The notes: generated by a model from the letters alone, not told the origin. DNA of 11,111 nucleotides from Dehalococcoidales bacterium (GCA_028717305.1 JAQUOC010000043.1:1-11111); one strand, 5' to 3'. Counted from the first letter of the stretch, positions 1 to 6,483 are shown. Numbers and translations: made by a program.

Positions 1-669
1 GAGGCTTTGCCCGCTGGGAGAATATACAATAGCAATAGTTATAGTCTGGCAGCTTTGGTACGGCGTTACGGAGGGATTCCGAAGATGCTGGGTATAGCTC
101 GTGATAGTGAGGATTCGGTGGTAACCAGTCTTCGTAATACACTGGAAGCCGACATGCTGGTAACCAGCGGTGGTGTCTCTCTGGGGGATTATGATGTCGT
201 CAAAGATGTCTTGGCCAAACAGGGTGAGATTGCCTTCTGGACAGTTAAAATGAAACCGGGTAAGCCGCTTGCCTTCGGCATGATTAATGTGGTTGGGAGT
301 GCCGGTGCGGTGGAGAAAATGCCGCATCTTGGGCTGCCTGGTAATCCGGTCAGCGTCATGGTCACCTTCGAGCTGTTTGTGCGCCCTGCCATTCTGAAGA
401 TGATGGGTAAGCATAATCTGGCTAAACCCAGTGTCAAAGCGGTGATCGGAGATCCGGTAGTTAACGATGACGGACGGCGTATCTATGTCCGGGTTGTGGT
501 GGAAGAGCGTGATGGTCAATACTTTGCCAGTCTAACCGGCCCTCAGGGCTCGGGGATTCTGAGCTCGATGAGTTTAGCTAACGGCCTGGCAATTATTCCT
601 GAGGACCGGCCGGGGGTGTCGGCGGGGGATACCGTACAGGTGTTGATGCTTGACTGGGAGAGGGAGTAA
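1..669 (+). CDS. moeA: Molybdopterin molybdenumtransferase MoeA, 3' part (5' end outside window)
   Basis: This enzyme inserts molybdate into adenylylated molybdopterin, the last step of molybdenum cofactor synthesis in the cytoplasm. The frame is open from base 1, so the gene starts upstream; 222 residues are visible, roughly the C-terminal half of a family usually about 400 long. Visible family motifs are GRIYNSNSYSL (residues 6-16 of the fragment), TSGGVSLGDYDVVKDVL in the MPT-binding domain, VKMKPGKPLAFG, and GLPGNPVSVMVTFELFVRP at the end of that domain. The remaining stretch matches the small C-terminal beta-barrel domain. It ends with TAA three bases before the next gene on the same strand, so the two are probably co-transcribed. 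A tungsten-specific paralogue cannot be excluded from this half. Confidence 0.93.
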   Translation, partial: EALPAGRIYNSNSYSLAALVRRYGGIPKMLGIARDSEDSVVTSLRNTLEADMLVTSGGVSLGDYDVVKDVLAKQGEIAFWTVKMKPGKPLAFGMINVVGSAGAVEKMPHLGLPGNPVSVMVTFELFVRPAILKMMGKHNLAKPSVKAVIGDPVVNDDGRRIYVRVVVEERDGQYFASLTGPQGSGILSSMSLANGLAIIPEDRPGVSAGDTVQVLMLDWERE

Positions 670-672
670 GCA

Positions 673-1404
673 TTGATAGTTAAAGATTCCGAGTTTGTTT
701 TTGAACCGCCGCCGGTGGTATCCAGGGCGAGGCGTGTTTTGATTAAACCCAGTGCCGGCTATTCACTACCATATCCGGTAACCACCAGCCGGGAGATACT
801 ATCGGTGATAATAGACGGTATTCGACGGGTTAGCCAGGCTGATATCCTGCTGCTGGAAGGCTTGCCGGGAGGGGCAGCGGTCAAGCCGGTATACCAGGAC
901 CTGAGCTATAATTTTCCTCGTGTCATAATGCTGGATGTTAAGGACTGTATCTGGGTGGAGGTGGACAATCCTTTGCCTAAGCCACTGGCAGTACCGACCT
1001 TCTGGATACCTAATGTTATCCTGTCCAGTGACTATCTGATAACGGTTGCTCCGCTAAGGGTTGCTCATGGAAGCGGTATCCTGAGCCTGGCCAACCTGCT
1101 GTCATTGTTGCCCAGTGCCAAGTACGGTGGTGGTGAGCGGGGAGGCTGGCCGGATCTGTACGATCTGGGAATCGACAGGGTATTAACCGACCTCTATTTT
1201 ACCCTGCCCTTCGACCTGGGTATTATCGAGGCCAGTCAGAAGTATGTCAGCGGAGATGACCCCACTACAGGTGAGATGGAAGACTTCGGTAAGATATTTG
1301 TCGGTGAGCCCTATGAGGTTGACGTTGAAGCCTCCGAGCTAATCGGCATTCGCACAGAGTACCTCGATTTGATTAAGGTAGCCAAGGTGGGGTTTGAGTC
1401 CTGA
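673..1404 (+). CDS. DUF362 family protein
   Basis: This 243-residue protein is of the DUF362 family, whose biochemical role is not settled. Hallmarks are RVLIKPSAGY followed by PYPVTTSREIL (about residues 21-43), LITVAPLRVAHGSGILSLAN (122-141) leading into LLSLLPSAKYGG, and DLGIIEAS plus GEPYEVDVEASELIGI near the C-terminus. I see no 4Fe-4S ferredoxin motif (no CxxCxxC cluster), unlike many family members, and no signal peptide or membrane segment. The start is TTG, three bases after the moeA stop. A purine-rich GGGAGAGGGAG run inside the end of moeA serves as ribosome binding site, so the pair looks translationally coupled. A molybdenum-related role is inferred from that neighbour only. The gene converges on acylphosphatase with 10 bases between the stops and no visible terminator. 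Confidence 0.8.
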   Translation: MIVKDSEFVFEPPPVVSRARRVLIKPSAGYSLPYPVTTSREILSVIIDGIRRVSQADILLLEGLPGGAAVKPVYQDLSYNFPRVIMLDVKDCIWVEVDNPLPKPLAVPTFWIPNVILSSDYLITVAPLRVAHGSGILSLANLLSLLPSAKYGGGERGGWPDLYDLGIDRVLTDLYFTLPFDLGIIEASQKYVSGDDPTTGEMEDFGKIFVGEPYEVDVEASELIGIRTEYLDLIKVAKVGFES

Positions 1405-1414
1405 CGGTGGCTGG

Positions 1415-1702
1415 CTAGTATTTAATGTTAAAGCCCAAGTAAACTCCGGTATAAGATGACCATCTGGTGACTGTCTCGGTTACTCTTGCTGCCGGCGGCC
1501 CTATCTCAAGCCGGCTGACGAGCTTTTCCAGACGGTCTTTTTCTCCTTCCGCTATGACTTCTACACCGGTATGTTGGGGCAGGTTACGCACGTAGCCGGT
1601 CAGTTCCAGACCTATCGCACACCTCAGAGTAAAGTCACGGAAGAAGACACCCTGGACATGGCCATACACAGTCACCTGGACCGAGGCTAAATCGCCGACC
1701 AT
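1415..1702 (-). CDS. acyP: Acylphosphatase
   Basis: A small cytoplasmic enzyme (95 residues, near the usual 90-100) that hydrolyses carboxyl-phosphate bonds such as those in acetyl phosphate, carbamoyl phosphate or 1,3-bisphosphoglycerate. The signature GHVQGVFFRDF (residues 14-24) contains the catalytic phosphate-binding Arg22. GYVRNL (36-41) contains the catalytic Asn40. The pattern GVEVIAEGEKDRLEKLV and a final GFNIKY strand complete the ferredoxin-like fold. The ATG start is preceded by GTGGAGAG with 5 bases spacing. It lies 93 bases downstream of a small basic-protein gene on the same strand and may share its transcript. A good -35-like TTGACA sits in that gap but has no acceptable -10 partner. 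Confidence 0.93.
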   Translation of the reverse strand: MVGDLASVQVTVYGHVQGVFFRDFTLRCAIGLELTGYVRNLPQHTGVEVIAEGEKDRLEKLVSRLEIGPPAARVTETVTRWSSYTGVYLGFNIKY

Positions 1703-1795
1703 TTACTCTCCACATTCTAACGGTTGCTGGCAGACCCTATGCCGGGAGTATTCTGTCAATTTGGCTTAAGATGCCGGTCAGAGAACTTGTGGCTG

Positions 1796-1939
1796 CTATT
1801 CCTCTATCTCCTCTTTCTTTCCTTTTTTGATTACTTCCACTGCCGTTGAAGCTGGCAGTACCTCGGTATCGGCCAATATCTTCCTGGTCTCCTTCTTGGC
1901 TTTTTTAGGTTCCCTTTGTCGGTAGTCTCGTTTTCCCAT
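1796..1939 (-). CDS. Small lysine-rich protein, 47 residues, function unknown
   Basis: An unlisted short frame starting at ATG 1939 and ending with TAG at 1796. It begins MGKRDYRQREPKKAKKETRK and ends VIKKGKKEEIEE. Fourteen of 47 residues are Lys or Arg, and most of those lie in the first 20; the C-terminus is acidic. No membrane segment, cysteine pair or known domain is visible. Support for a real gene comes from an AGAGGTG ribosome binding site 6 bases before the ATG, a plausible promoter 49 bases further upstream (TTTACA-17-TAAACT), and same-strand placement between rnc and acyP in space that otherwise holds nothing. The basic N-terminal half could bind nucleic acid or ribosomes, but that is inference from charge alone. 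I have an impression that similar short MGKR-starting proteins occur in Dehalococcoidia, which I cannot verify here. Confidence 0.68.
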   Translation of the reverse strand: MGKRDYRQREPKKAKKETRKILADTEVLPASTAVEVIKKGKKEEIEE

Positions 1940-1987
1940 AGCAGCACCTCTGTTTGAGTATTAGACAGGATATGCTTCTCGCATTGA

Positions 1988-2016
1988 AGTTTAGCAAAGG
2001 GAGACCATTGTGTAAA
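1988..2016 (-). promoter_or_regulatory. Candidate sigma-70-type promoter for the 47-residue protein gene
   Basis: Reading the minus strand, TTTACA (2016-2011) is followed after exactly 17 bases by TAAACT (1993-1988). These match 5 of 6 and 4 of 6 consensus positions. Transcription would start near 1981, giving a leader of about 40 bases before the ATG at 1939. The promoter lies in the 97-base gap after rnc and suggests the small gene (and perhaps acyP) has its own transcript. Based on sequence match only. Confidence 0.4.
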
Positions 2017-2036
2017 GTGCCTGGATTTTGACCGAG

Positions 2037-2747
2037 CTAAGTGGATTGTGGCTGCTCTTGACTGAGGAGTTTATCAAGGGCGTAACGGGCTGCCTCAGTC
2101 TCAGCCAGCTTCTTGCTTTTGCCGGTGCCGTTGCTCAATATGGCGTTGCCGCTTCTTACCTCGACGGTGAAGCTGCGGTTGTGGGCTGGTCCCTCTGTCC
2201 TGATGACATAGTAGACAGGTAGCTCGCCTCCTTTTTCCTGGATGAATTTCTGGAGCCGTGACTTATAGTTGATTTCAATGCCCTGGTTGATGGCTCGATG
2301 CAACTCGGTTCGAAACAATCTAAGAGTGCATTCTCTGGCGGCGGCAAAACCCTGGTCAAGGAAGACGGCCGCTATTACTGCTTCCAGTGCTCCGGCGAGG
2401 TTGGTTGTCTTGTCTCTTCCCCCGTTTGCTTCTTCTCCCTTTCCCATCCGAAGGTGATCCCCGATCCCGATGGATCGGGCTATCCGCGCCAGGGTAGATC
2501 CTCTAACCAGTGCGGCGCGAAGATTGGTCAATTCACCTTCGCTGGCGTCGGGGATACTCCAGTACAGCTCTTCGGCTATTATCAACCCCAGGACGGCGTC
2601 ACCGAGAAACTCCGGTCTCTCATTAGATCTTGGTGCCTGGGTGGGATTTTCATTGACAAATGAGCTATGAACCAGCGCCTGTTCCAGGAGCTGAGCATTA
2701 TTAAAGGAAATACCCAGAATTTTCTCCAGAGCGGTTGGGTCGGCCAA
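2037..2747 (-). CDS. rnc: Ribonuclease III
   Basis: Double-strand-specific endoribonuclease that processes rRNA precursors and structured mRNAs as a cytoplasmic homodimer. At 236 residues it is of normal length. The N-terminal catalytic domain carries NERPEFLGDAVLG (42-54) with acidic residues E43, E46 and D50, and LAGALEAVIAAVFLDQG (117-133) with E122. The C-terminal double-stranded-RNA-binding domain runs from about residue 160 (YKSRLQKFIQEKGG) to GKSKKLAETEAARYAL (209-224). Two positions are odd: Pro45 replaces the usual Leu of ERLEFLGD, and Gly119 replaces the Asp that matches E. coli Asp114. The start is TTG, with an AAGGGGGA ribosome binding site about 10 bases upstream; the nearby ATG at 2755 is in another frame. 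It sits downstream of a 40-residue membrane-protein frame on the same strand. Confidence 0.94.
   Translation of the reverse strand: MADPTALEKILGISFNNAQLLEQALVHSSFVNENPTQAPRSNERPEFLGDAVLGLIIAEELYWSIPDASEGELTNLRAALVRGSTLARIARSIGIGDHLRMGKGEEANGGRDKTTNLAGALEAVIAAVFLDQGFAAARECTLRLFRTELHRAINQGIEINYKSRLQKFIQEKGGELPVYYVIRTEGPAHNRSFTVEVRSGNAILSNGTGKSKKLAETEAARYALDKLLSQEQPQST
2461..2478. repeat. Perfect hairpin-forming inverted repeat inside rnc
   Basis: Arms CCGATCC and GGATCGG around a CGAT loop form a perfect 7-bp stem. It becomes 8 bp when the flanking C2460 and G2479 are included. It lies inside the catalytic-domain coding region, at the codons for RSIGIGD, about residues 91-97. Such perfect symmetry in coding DNA may be chance, a structured element in the rnc mRNA, or a copy of a short dispersed palindrome. 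Confidence 0.45.
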
Positions 2748-2784
2748 AACCCCATTCCCCCTTTCTTTACCGACTTGTTTACCA

Positions 2785-2813
2785 GGTATGAAGAAGAACT
2801 GTAATTATGTAAA
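2785..2813 (-). promoter_or_regulatory. Weak candidate promoter for rnc
   Basis: On the minus strand, TTTACA (2813-2808) lies 17 bases before CATACC (2790-2785). The -35 is good (5 of 6) but the -10 is poor (3 of 6). It would give a leader of about 30 bases before the rnc TTG. The -35 context, ACTTTACATAAT, closely resembles ACTTTACACAAT in the promoter of the 47-residue gene, which is the main reason to list it. Confidence 0.22.
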
Positions 2814-2825
2814 GTATTCTCTGGT

Positions 2826-2842
2826 AACCGGCCTCCCCGGTT
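2826..2842. repeat. Short inverted repeat upstream of rnc
   Basis: AACCGG and CCGGTT form a 6-bp stem around a 5-base loop, between the 40-residue protein gene and rnc. No T-run follows on either strand, so it is not a typical intrinsic terminator. It could be an mRNA structure between the two genes or a protein-binding site. Confidence 0.35.
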
Positions 2843-2890
2843 CCGTTTGTCCTCAGTAACTAGCTTATCGCTATTTCAGTGGTGGCACGT

Positions 2891-2906
2891 TTCTCTAACT
2901 AGAGAA
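2891..2906. repeat. 16-base palindrome over the stop codon of the 40-residue gene
   Basis: TTCTCTAACTAGAGAA has perfect 7-base arms around a 2-base centre (or a 6-bp stem with a 4-base loop). It spans the stop codon of the 40-residue hydrophobic frame on the minus strand. The adjoining A-run lies on the plus-strand 3' side, so on the minus strand the T-run precedes the hairpin. That is the wrong order for a terminator in either direction. A protein-binding site or chance are the alternatives. Confidence 0.35.
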
Positions 2907-3021
2907 AAAAGAAAAGGTAGAAAGCATAAAACCCGTAGAATAAATAGAGCTTCGGGTTACGAAATTTCACACCGAGCAGACCCAGAAATCCAAGATAACC
3001 TAAATAGCCCAGATTGTTCAT
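2899..3021 (-). CDS. Small hydrophobic protein, 40 residues, resembling the DUF3796 N-terminus
   Basis: A short unlisted frame from ATG 3021 to TAG 2899. It begins MNNLGYLGYLGFLGLLGVKF, continues RNPKLYLFYG, and ends FYAFYLFFFL. Two hydrophobic stretches (about 4-18 and 25-40) flank a short polar turn with Lys19, Arg21 and Lys24, suggesting a tiny helical hairpin in the membrane. The repeated LG(Y/F)LG pattern followed by an aromatic-rich GF-type segment resembles small membrane proteins annotated DUF3796; I recognise this by pattern, not by search. Such ordered composition is unlikely in random sequence. Against it: no clear Shine-Dalgarno sequence precedes the ATG, and its upstream region overlaps the tRNA-Gln promoter on the other strand. 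Function is unknown. It may be a truncated relic. Confidence 0.55.
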   Translation of the reverse strand: MNNLGYLGYLGFLGLLGVKFRNPKLYLFYGFYAFYLFFFL

Positions 3022-3023
3022 TT

Positions 3024-3052
3024 TTGACTTATCACGTTCCAGCCGCTATAAT
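3024..3052 (+). promoter_or_regulatory. Promoter of tRNA-Gln
   Basis: TTGACT (3024-3029) is separated by exactly 17 bases from a perfect TATAAT (3047-3052), the strongest sigma-70-type match in the window. The predicted start, near 3059-3060, leaves a leader of only about 3 bases before the mature tRNA. This fits a constitutively expressed stable RNA gene. Confidence 0.85.
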
Positions 3053-3062
3053 TTTAGCACGC

Positions 3063-3136
3063 TGGGGAATAGTCTAGTGGTAGGACAGCGGACTCTGGAT
3101 CCGTGAGCGAAGGTTCGAATCCTTCTTCCCCAGCCA
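3063..3136 (+). tRNA. tRNA-Gln (anticodon CTG)
   Basis: A complete cloverleaf can be drawn. The acceptor stem is TGGGGAA paired with TTCCCCA, followed by discriminator G and an encoded CCA. The D-stem GTCT pairs with GGAC (one T-G pair) around AGTGGTA. The anticodon arm is GCGGA-CTCTGGA-TCCGT, giving anticodon CTG, which reads CAG. The variable loop is four bases, and the T-arm is GAAGG-TTCGAAT-CCTTC. Length is 74 bases including CCA. The 3' end is 9 bases from the stop of the convergent rpe gene, and no terminator is visible between them. Confidence 0.95.
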
Positions 3137-3145
3137 CTCCAAACC

Positions 3146-3829
3146 TCATATCGTGCTCTGTTTGATGCTGGTTCGTATCGCTGCCAGGGATTCTTTAATG
3201 GTTCCCTGTGATTTAAAGACTGCTGCTCCGGCTACCAATACCATGGCTCCCGCTTTCACTACCCTGGGTGCTGTCTCGGTATTGATACCCCCATCCACCT
3301 CCAGTTCTGCCGTCAATGCTCTACGGTCAAGCTCGCTCCGCAGGCGGGCGATCTTGTCCAGTGTACTTTTGATGAAGGTCTGTCCACCGAAGCCGGGGTT
3401 AACCGTCATCACCAGGACCAGGTCGAGCTCGGGCAGAATTTCGTCAAGCATATCCAGCGGTGTAGCCGGATTAAGAGATACCCCAGCCCTAACCCCCAGT
3501 CCCTTGATTGTTTCTACAATACTGTGGATATGTGGGCAGGTCTCAATATGAACGGTAATAATGCCCGCTCCGGCATCGGCAAAGTGTTTAAGCTGCCGCT
3601 CGGGTGCCTCAATCATAAGATGAACATCCAGGGGGAGTTTGGTCCAGGATCGGATAGAGGCTACCACCGAAGCACCGATGGTCAGATTGGGTACGAAGTG
3701 TCCGTCCATTACGTCAACATGGATATAATCAGCCCCGGCAGCGGATGCTTCGGCTACCTGTTCGCCAAGCCGGCCGAAATCAGCTGAGAGGATAGACGGC
3801 GCGAGTTTGACTTTAGAAAAGTCTTTCAA
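3146..3829 (-). CDS. rpe: Ribulose-phosphate 3-epimerase
   Basis: Interconverts ribulose 5-phosphate and xylulose 5-phosphate in the pentose phosphate pathway; cytoplasmic TIM barrel. At 227 residues it is of standard size. It shows LAPSILSADF (9-18), the metal-binding stretch HVDVMDGHFVPN (37-48) with His37 and Asp39, His70 in DVHLMIE, the VNPGFGGQTF phosphate-loop signature (143-152), and catalytic Asp179 in EVDGGI. The start is TTG at 3829, overlapping the argH stop as TTGA, with GAGG 7 bases upstream inside argH; no better start lies nearby. It is thus the last, translationally coupled gene of the arginine run. Its stop faces tRNA-Gln head-on, and no intrinsic terminator is visible. Confidence 0.95.
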   Translation of the reverse strand: MKDFSKVKLAPSILSADFGRLGEQVAEASAAGADYIHVDVMDGHFVPNLTIGASVVASIRSWTKLPLDVHLMIEAPERQLKHFADAGAGIITVHIETCPHIHSIVETIKGLGVRAGVSLNPATPLDMLDEILPELDLVLVMTVNPGFGGQTFIKSTLDKIARLRSELDRRALTAELEVDGGINTETAPRVVKAGAMVLVAGAAVFKSQGTIKESLAAIRTSIKQSTI

Positions 3830-5205
3830 TCCTCAACCTCGTTCAGTATCTTTTTCGCTGTGGCCAGTGCCTGCTCCACCTGTGCCGGAGCGGTACCACC
3901 GATGATATTCCTGGCTGTCAGCGAAGACATAACGCTAATAGAGCGGACATCTTCTTCAAACAGTGGCGAAAACTCCTTGTATTCGTTTAAGTCAAGCTCA
4001 CTGAAGGACTTGCCCTTTCTCTCCGCGTAGCCCACCAGTCCGGCCACTATACCGTGTGCCGAGCGGAAAGACTCTCCTTTCCTGACCAGGTAGTCAGCCA
4101 GGTCGGTCGCCAGGATGTAGCCCTGCTCAAGCGCCCGTTCCGTGTTTTTTGTCCTGACTTTAATAGTACTGACCATACCGGTATATACCTTAAGTGTGGA
4201 TATCAGTGTATCTACGGTATCAAAAAGGCCTTCCTTATCCTCCTGCAAGTCCCTGTTATAGGACAGGGGCAGTGCTTTCATAGTGACCAGCATAGCAGTA
4301 AGCCGTCCATACACCCGTCCCGTCTTTCCTCTGGCCAGTTCAGCAATATCCGGATTCTTCTTTTGCGGCATTATACTAGAACCGGTAGCATAAGCCTCAT
4401 CAAGTTCGATGAAGCCGAACTCCTGGGAGGACCACAGAATAATTTCCTCCGCCAGACGGGAAAGGTGCATCATACAGAGACTGGCTGCTGATTCATAGTC
4501 CAGGACAAAGTCCCGGTCCGAAACAGCATCCATACTGTTCTGACTTATCCGGCTGAAACCCAGCTCGCGGGCCAGAAAATGACGGTCCACATCATAGGTG
4601 ACACCGGCAACAGCACCGCTCCCCAGGGGCATAACATCAACACGCCTGAGACAGTCGCGAAACCGGTCGATATCCCGCTGAATCATCTCAAAGTAGGCCA
4701 GCAGGTGATGTGCCAGCAGTACCGGCTGGGCCGGTTGTAAATGAGTATACCCCGGCATAACTATGCTATTATTGGCCTCGGCCAGTTCGACTATAGCCCG
4801 CTGCAAGTCTTTCAGGCTGTCTATGGTCTCCGAGAGCTTCTCCTTGGTGAAGAGACGCAGGTCGAGAGCTACCTGGTCATTTCGAGACCGGGCCGTATGC
4901 AGCTTCCTGCCCGCTTCACCTATCCTCTCGATGAGACGGGATTCAATATTCATATGAATATCTTCAAGCTCGGTCTTGAATTGGAATTTGCCCTGCTCTA
5001 TCTCCTCCCGGATAGCATCAAGACCTTCTGTAATAGCCTCGGACTCTCTTTCCGAGATTATCTGCTGGCGGGCCAGCATCCTGGCGTGAGCAATACTGCC
5101 GGCAATATCCTGCCGGTACAATCGCCAATCAAAATGGGTAGAGACGGTATACTCCGCTACCAGCTTATTGGCCGCTTTACGAAAACGGCTACGAATAAGG
5201 CTCAT
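3826..5205 (-). CDS. argH: Argininosuccinate lyase
   Basis: Splits argininosuccinate into arginine and fumarate, the last step of arginine synthesis; a cytoplasmic homotetramer of the fumarase/aspartase superfamily. All family blocks are present in 459 residues: DIAGSIAHARML (33-44), LHTARSRNDQVALDLR (102-117), GYTHLQPAQP (152-161) with the catalytic-base His155, and GSSIMPQKKNPD (275-286) with the catalytic loop Ser277. The usual N-terminal WGGRF is replaced by IRSRF (4-8), which looks like a lineage variant rather than damage. The ATG start has a strong GGGGGGAG ribosome binding site 4 bases upstream. argG lies 54 bases upstream in the same direction, and rpe overlaps the stop. Confidence 0.97.
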   Translation of the reverse strand: MSLIRSRFRKAANKLVAEYTVSTHFDWRLYRQDIAGSIAHARMLARQQIISERESEAITEGLDAIREEIEQGKFQFKTELEDIHMNIESRLIERIGEAGRKLHTARSRNDQVALDLRLFTKEKLSETIDSLKDLQRAIVELAEANNSIVMPGYTHLQPAQPVLLAHHLLAYFEMIQRDIDRFRDCLRRVDVMPLGSGAVAGVTYDVDRHFLARELGFSRISQNSMDAVSDRDFVLDYESAASLCMMHLSRLAEEIILWSSQEFGFIELDEAYATGSSIMPQKKNPDIAELARGKTGRVYGRLTAMLVTMKALPLSYNRDLQEDKEGLFDTVDTLISTLKVYTGMVSTIKVRTKNTERALEQGYILATDLADYLVRKGESFRSAHGIVAGLVGYAERKGKSFSELDLNEYKEFSPLFEEDVRSISVMSSLTARNIIGGTAPAQVEQALATAKKILNEVED

Positions 5206-5259
5206 TTATCTCCCCCCTATTTGAATCTATGATGTTAGCCGATTCCGGCAGTCATCCGG

Positions 5260-6456
5260 TTATTTGGTGTTCTGTACCTGTGCCTGAGTCCTGGCCGCAA
5301 GTCCCCAGAGGTGAATAAAACCGACGGCGGCACTGTGGTCGAACTCGTCACCCTTATCGTAGGTAGCCAGACTGTGCTTATATAGCGAAAACGGGGACTT
5401 TCGCCCGACCACACGGCAGCACCCTTTGAACAGCTTCAATCTCACCGTGCCGCTGACGAAACGCTGGGAAGACCGGATATAGGCATCCAGGTCCTGGCGT
5501 AGTGCCGTAAACCAAAGACCGTTATAGATAAGGTCAGCATAGTCCTGAGCTACCCTCTGTTTGAAACGCCATTGGTCCCGGGATAGCGTCATTACTTCCA
5601 GGGCGAGGTGTGCCTGAAGCAGTACTACCGCGGCCGGTGCTTCGTATACTTCTCTTGATTTTATTCCTACCAGCCGGCTCTCAATATGGTCAATCCGGCC
5701 GATACCGTGTTCTCCGGCCACCTCATTCAATCGGCTAACCAGGCTGACGCCATCCATCTTCTTGCCATTAATGGCAACCGGAATACCGCTTTCGAAACCA
5801 ATCTCGATATATTCCGCCGTGTCGGGGGCGGCATCGGTTGACTTTGTCCAGGTAAATGCCTCCTCCGGGGGCTCAGCCCAGGGGTCATCAAGTACACCAC
5901 ACTCGATAGCTTTACCCCAGAGGCTTTCGTCGATTGAGTAGGGACTGGCTACGGTGATGGGCACCGGTATACCGTGACGTTGAGCGTAGCTAATGGTCTG
6001 CTGGCGGGTCATCCCCCACTCCCGGGCCGGGGCGATTATCTTAAGCTCCGGTGCCAGAGCGTTAAAGCTTACATCAAATCTTACCTGGTCATTCCCCTTA
6101 CCGGTACAGCCATGGGCCACCGCCTGGGCATTTTCCTCCCGTGCCACGTCTACCAGCAGCTTGGCCATCAGGGGACGGGCTAGAGCCGTGGCCAGGGGGT
6201 ACTGCCCTTCATAAATGGCATCGGCCTGCAACGCAGGGAAAACATAATCACTGATATATGATTTCTTAGCATCTATTACTGACACCTTGATCGCACCGAC
6301 ATCAAGCGCTTTCTGGCGAATAAGCGAAAAGTCCCGCTCGTTACCGACGTCAATACAGACAGCGATAACGTCCAGATCGTATTTCTCCTTGAGCCATCTG
6401 ATGGCTACCGATGTATCCAAACCACCGCTATAAGCCAATACTACTTTGCCCGACAT
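5260..6456 (-). CDS. argG: Argininosuccinate synthase
   Basis: Joins citrulline and aspartate with ATP to give argininosuccinate, the step before ArgH. The N-terminal PP-loop AYSGGLDTS (8-16) binds ATP. HGCTGKGNDQVRF (115-127) is the second hallmark, followed by APAREWGMTRQQTISYAQ and SPYSIDESLWGKAIECG, which has E-S where E-N is usual. At 398 residues the length is typical. ATG start with GGAGG six bases upstream. It follows the alpha/beta-hydrolase by 27 bases and precedes argH by 54 bases, a gap that holds only small imperfect inverted repeats built on CCGG. Confidence 0.97.
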   Translation of the reverse strand: MSGKVVLAYSGGLDTSVAIRWLKEKYDLDVIAVCIDVGNERDFSLIRQKALDVGAIKVSVIDAKKSYISDYVFPALQADAIYEGQYPLATALARPLMAKLLVDVAREENAQAVAHGCTGKGNDQVRFDVSFNALAPELKIIAPAREWGMTRQQTISYAQRHGIPVPITVASPYSIDESLWGKAIECGVLDDPWAEPPEEAFTWTKSTDAAPDTAEYIEIGFESGIPVAINGKKMDGVSLVSRLNEVAGEHGIGRIDHIESRLVGIKSREVYEAPAAVVLLQAHLALEVMTLSRDQWRFKQRVAQDYADLIYNGLWFTALRQDLDAYIRSSQRFVSGTVRLKLFKGCCRVVGRKSPFSLYKHSLATYDKGDEFDHSAAVGFIHLWGLAARTQAQVQNTK

Positions 6457-6483
6457 GATAAACCTCCATTAAAAGTAGTGAAA

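Noticed and set aside
1754..1759. Perfect -35 box TTGACA (minus strand) before acyP
   Set aside because: No acceptable -10 lies 15-19 bases downstream, so it is probably chance.
2826..2842. Inverted repeat as a terminator before rnc
   Set aside because: The stem is only 6 bp and no T-run follows on either strand, so it is kept as a repeat only.
2847..3077. Plus-strand frame of 76 codons
   Set aside because: It runs through the tRNA promoter and into tRNA-Gln and lies opposite the more convincing 40-residue frame. Its translation shows no family pattern.
3524..5232. Plus-strand frames opposite rpe and argH
   Set aside because: Both minus-strand genes show full catalytic motifs over the same bases; the opposite frames show none.
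5206..5259. Possible promoter or attenuator between argG and argH
   Set aside because: Only short 4-bp CCGG-based repeats are seen, with no -10/-35 pair or T-run.
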